From: Microbulbifer sp. ALW1
Lineage (GTDB): Bacteria > Pseudomonadota > Gammaproteobacteria > Pseudomonadales > Cellvibrionaceae
Length of the DNA: 64,000 nt
Direction: 5' to 3'
Assembly (NCBI RefSeq): GCF_009903625.1
Contig: NZ_CP047569.1
Location: 2,520,501-2,584,500 of the forward strand
The position numbers and the translations under genes were made by a program. Under the pieces are notes generated by a model. The model was not told where the DNA came from, ran no database searches, and saw only the letters and a program-made list of their open reading frames with translations. Position 1 is the first letter of the stretch. Every line of letters starts with the position of its first letter. Shown one piece after another: positions 61,242 through 64,000 of this stretch.

Positions 61242-62668
61242 GGGGCGTCCTCCAGTACCCAGGTATCTTTAGTTCCTCCACCCTGGGAAGAGTTGACTAC
61301 CAGTGACCCTTCGCGCAGTGCAACCCTGGTGAGTCCGCCGGGTACCAGTTTTATTTCGTTACCGCTTAGTACAAAGGGTCTCAGGTCGATATGTCGCGGA
61401 GCAATTCCTTCGTTCACCATGGTTGGGCAGGTGGAGAGGCACAGGGTTGGTTGCGCGATGTAATTGGCTGGATTGCTACGCAATAGTTGGCGGAATTTGT
61501 CCAGCTCCTCGCGACCTGCCTTGGGGCCGATCAGCATGCCGTAGCCACCGGCACCGTGCACCTCTTTCACCACCAGTTCCTCAAGATGGTCCAGTACGTA
61601 AGTCAGGTCTTCTTGCCGGCGGCACACCCAAGTGGGCACGTTATTGAGGATGGGTTCTTCATCCAGGTAAAAGCGGATCATGTCCGGTACATAAGGGTAA
61701 ATGGACTTGTCATCTGCGACGCCAGTGCCCAGTGCATTGGCAAGGATGACGTTTCCATCGCGGTAGGCGGAGAGCAGGCCCGGCACCCCGAGCATGGAAT
61801 TCTGGTTGAAGGCCAGTGGATCGAGAAATGCATCGTCGATGCGTCGGTATATGACATGCACCTGGCGCGGTCCGGTAGTGGTGCGCATATAAACGCAGCC
61901 GTAGCGCACAAAAAGGTCGGCGCCTTCCACCAGGGGAACGCCCATCTGTTGCGCGAGAAAGGCGTGCTCGAAGAAGGCGCTGTTGTATCTGCCGGGGGTC
62001 AGCACCACCACGCATGGACTGTCTGCATCGCTGGCACTTTGCAGGGTCTCCAGGAGCAGGTTGGGGTAGTGCTCCACCGGCGCTACGTTTTGCGTCAGAA
62101 ACAGTTCAGGAAACAGGCGCATCATCATCTTGCGATTTTCCAGCATATAGGAGACACCGGAGGGTGTGCGCAAGTTGTCTTCCAGTACAAAATATTCGCC
62201 ACTGTTGTCACGAATCAGGTCGACGCCGGTAATCGGTATGTAGTTGTGTCCGGGCAGGTCGACACCGAGCATTGCCGTCTGAAATTGTTGATTGGTCAGG
62301 ACCTGTTCAGTGGGGATGATGCCTGCGCGGAGGATTTCCTGGTCGTGATAGATGTCGTGCAGGAACCGGTTCAGGGCGGTAACCCGCTGGCGTACGCCGA
62401 GCTCGAGCTGGTTCCATTCTGAGGCGGGAATAATGCGGGGGATGAGGTCAAAGGGAATCAGGCGCTCAGTACCTTCTTCTTCCCCGTAAACATTGAAGGT
62501 AATTCCGAACCGACGGAACAGGGTGTCGGCCTCTCGCCGCTTCTGTTCCAGGGAGGCGTCCGGCGTATTCTCAAGCCATTGAAAGTAGGCTTGATAATGC
62601 GGGTGAACCCCTTCGCTACTCAGCATCTCATCGTAAAGGTGGGGTGCGGGTTGTTCGATTGCTGTCAT
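61235..62668 (-). CDS. Circularly permuted ATP-grasp protein (DUF404/DUF407)
   Basis: 477-residue predicted ATP-dependent carboxylate-amine ligase whose ATP-grasp domain is circularly permuted. Visible blocks are FNVYGEEEGTERLIPFDLIPRIIP, GVDLIRDNSGEYFVLEDNLRTPSGVSYMLENR, VVVLTPGRYNSAFFEHAFLA, VHVIYRRIDDAFLDP, LANALGTGVADDKSIYPYVPDMIRFYL and VVKEVHGAGGYGMLIGP. These supply the Lys, Asp and Asn residues expected for nucleotide and metal binding. It heads the operon (CP-ATP-grasp, alpha-E, transglutaminase, Anbu). This set is predicted to make and break a peptide or isopeptide product that is not identified. Confidence 0.92.
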   Translation of the reverse strand: MTAIEQPAPHLYDEMLSSEGVHPHYQAYFQWLENTPDASLEQKRREADTLFRRFGITFNVYGEEEGTERLIPFDLIPRIIPASEWNQLELGVRQRVTALNRFLHDIYHDQEILRAGIIPTEQVLTNQQFQTAMLGVDLPGHNYIPITGVDLIRDNSGEYFVLEDNLRTPSGVSYMLENRKMMMRLFPELFLTQNVAPVEHYPNLLLETLQSASDADSPCVVVLTPGRYNSAFFEHAFLAQQMGVPLVEGADLFVRYGCVYMRTTTGPRQVHVIYRRIDDAFLDPLAFNQNSMLGVPGLLSAYRDGNVILANALGTGVADDKSIYPYVPDMIRFYLDEEPILNNVPTWVCRRQEDLTYVLDHLEELVVKEVHGAGGYGMLIGPKAGREELDKFRQLLRSNPANYIAQPTLCLSTCPTMVNEGIAPRHIDLRPFVLSGNEIKLVPGGLTRVALREGSLVVNSSQGGGTKDTWVLEDAPC

Positions 62669-62901
62669 CCATGTGTTCCCGTTTTATTTTTATAGGCGTG
62701 CACCTGTTGAGTTAGCAAGCACCGTGCCAGTGCCTGTGTGCCAGAGCGGGGCGCGCCCCTGCACAACGCTGGGGTGGGCGTTGTAACTGGCGACGTTTAT
62801 TTTGGTTGCTGCGGGGAGGGGAGCGAAAATGGGGCGGTCGTGCGTGGAGTTGCGACGGCTCGCCCCAATGAGGGGATGAGTCAGGCGAAAGAGTGTATCG
62901 C

Positions 62902-63888
62902 CTAACGGGATTGGGTGCCGGGTGTCGGCAGTGGATCTGCAGGGGCCGCCGGTGCCTTTTTGCTGCCGGTAACTTTTTTCATTAGCAGCAGGCTGCCGAT
63001 GATGATGGCCATTCCCGCAAGGTGGTAGGCGGAGAAGGGTTCGCCAAGCACCATTGCCCCGGCAATCAGGGTGATCACGGGCCCGGATGTACCAATGGCA
63101 CCGGTGTTCGCCGAGCCAATCTGTTGAATGGCTGCGCTCATCATCAGCGATGGCAGCACTGTGCACAGGAAGGCCACTGTCAGTGCATACCCGTACACCG
63201 GCCATGGCTGGTGAATTCGGCTCCAGTCCGCCTGTGCCACGAAGTGCAGTCCGATGGCTGCACTCGCCGCCATCATGGCCAGGGCGGTAAATTGGCGGCT
63301 GCCGAGCTGTCGGATCACACCCTCGCTGAATGCCACATAGATGGAAAAACTGAGGGCGCTGCCGAACGTAAGAATGGCCCCCCAGCTGATGGGGTCCAGC
63401 GTCACCCAGCCTGGCGGCAGGGCGCCCGTGCTGAAATCCTGATCCTGCCAGTAAATCAGCAGGATTCCTGCGTAAGCAATAAAAATGCACAGCAACTGTC
63501 CGCCGGATATCGGCTTGCGCAGGAAGCACCAGCCCAGAAGCAGCACCAGCGTTGGGTAGAGATAGATAATCAGGCGCTCAAAGTTGGCGCTGATATAGCG
63601 CAGTCCGTGCAGGTCGAGCAGGCTTGCCAGGTAGTAGCTGCAAAGTCCCAGCGCGATCGAAATTATCAGGTTGCGACGGCTGACCGGGCGCCAGGCCTTT
63701 TGCTGTTTCAGTAGCAGCAGGATGGCCAGGTAAAACGGCAGTGCCATTGCCATGCGCAGCAGGATAAAAGTTTCCACGTCGACGCCGTGACGATAGGCCA
63801 GCTTGACGAAAATGGCTTTGATGGAGAAAAGGGCGGCGGCGCCCAGGGCCAGTAGAAATCCACTGCTGCTATTGAGGGTAATACTCAT
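62902..63888 (-). CDS. DMT/EamA-family transporter
   Basis: 328-residue inner-membrane transporter with ten hydrophobic helices arranged as two EamA repeats. The first begins SGFLLALGAAALFSIKAIFVKLAYRHGVD, and the second begins ISWGAILTFGSALSFSIYVAFSEGVIRQLG. The typical AMVLGEPFSAYHLAGMAIIIGSLLLMKK ends the second. ATG 63888 has AAGGA just upstream on the minus strand; the frame is open beyond it but that part is not membrane-like. Members export amino acids or nucleosides; no specific cargo is indicated. The 230 bp between it and the Anbu operon contain no gene. Confidence 0.85.
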   Translation of the reverse strand: MSITLNSSSGFLLALGAAALFSIKAIFVKLAYRHGVDVETFILLRMAMALPFYLAILLLLKQQKAWRPVSRRNLIISIALGLCSYYLASLLDLHGLRYISANFERLIIYLYPTLVLLLGWCFLRKPISGGQLLCIFIAYAGILLIYWQDQDFSTGALPPGWVTLDPISWGAILTFGSALSFSIYVAFSEGVIRQLGSRQFTALAMMAASAAIGLHFVAQADWSRIHQPWPVYGYALTVAFLCTVLPSLMMSAAIQQIGSANTGAIGTSGPVITLIAGAMVLGEPFSAYHLAGMAIIIGSLLLMKKVTGSKKAPAAPADPLPTPGTQSR

Positions 63889-64000
63889 AAAATCCTTCTG
63901 ATACCGCGGGGTGAGGCTGGATCGACTTGCTGGTGGCCTCGGAGCTGCGTCCTGCAGTCGGGCCAAGATACCCCAAGTGCTTGATTGGCGGAAATATTTT

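Noticed and set aside
62690..63529. 279-codon minus-strand frame inside the DMT transporter gene
   Set aside because: It lies in another frame of the real gene, is rich in Arg and Pro, lacks membrane segments and has no start signal.

Overview
The window looks like a chromosome segment from a marine-type gammaproteobacterium, probably Microbulbifer or a close relative in the Cellvibrionales. That is an inference from gene order and protein character; the genus was not confirmed by any search. The core run gyrA-serC-pheA-(tyrA-aroA)-cmk-rpsA-ihfB and the yciK-mupP-ubiG-mtaD run beside it follow the order known from Pseudomonas. Most genes have good ribosome binding sites, and no insertion sequence, prophage or CRISPR array is visible.

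Positions 1-13503 form an accessory nitrogen-polymer block. There are two exported cyanophycinases (508-1914 and 8644-9960), a TonB-dependent receptor, a YfcC-type inner-membrane carrier, an isoaspartyl-dipeptidase-like protein and a stand-alone AraC-type DNA-binding domain. Together they suggest that cyanophycin (poly-Asp carrying Arg side chains) is cut outside the cell, the beta-Asp-Arg dipeptides are imported through both membranes, and they are split to Asp and Arg. Downstream lie a putrescine-type aminotransferase and a gamma-glutamylpolyamine-synthetase-like enzyme, suited to the polyamines that arginine breakdown yields. An 18-bp perfect palindrome precedes them. The dipeptidase lacks two canonical metal ligands, which makes it the most unusual enzyme in the block.

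Positions 13675-20180 carry an OmpW porin and a surface-glycan-like cluster: glycosyltransferase, a methyltransferase broken by one missing G, an alpha/alpha-toroid protein, a second methyltransferase, an acetyltransferase and a shikimate-kinase-like ATPase. Positions 20224-33338 hold an Lrp regulator divergent from a fused indolepyruvate oxidoreductase, a phosphate-selective-type porin, a TraB/GumN protein, two convergent glycosyltransferases, a PagL-type lipid A deacylase, an atypical sigma-70 factor and two small envelope proteins.

Positions 33353-38375 (minus strand) contain murQ, yciK, mupP, ubiG and an MtaD-type deaminase. Positions 38624-51334 are the core plus-strand run (gyrA to pyrF). 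After comEA, only three polysaccharide genes (epimerase, WbpL-like, WbpM-like) lie before two tandem tRNA-Asn genes and uvrB. This is the position of the O-antigen locus in Pseudomonas, here almost emptied.

The final block (58666-62668, minus strand) is a complete Anbu-type cluster: proteasome-like Anbu, transglutaminase, alpha-E protein and circularly permuted ATP-grasp protein. Its physiological role is still poorly understood. A DMT-family exporter closes the window.
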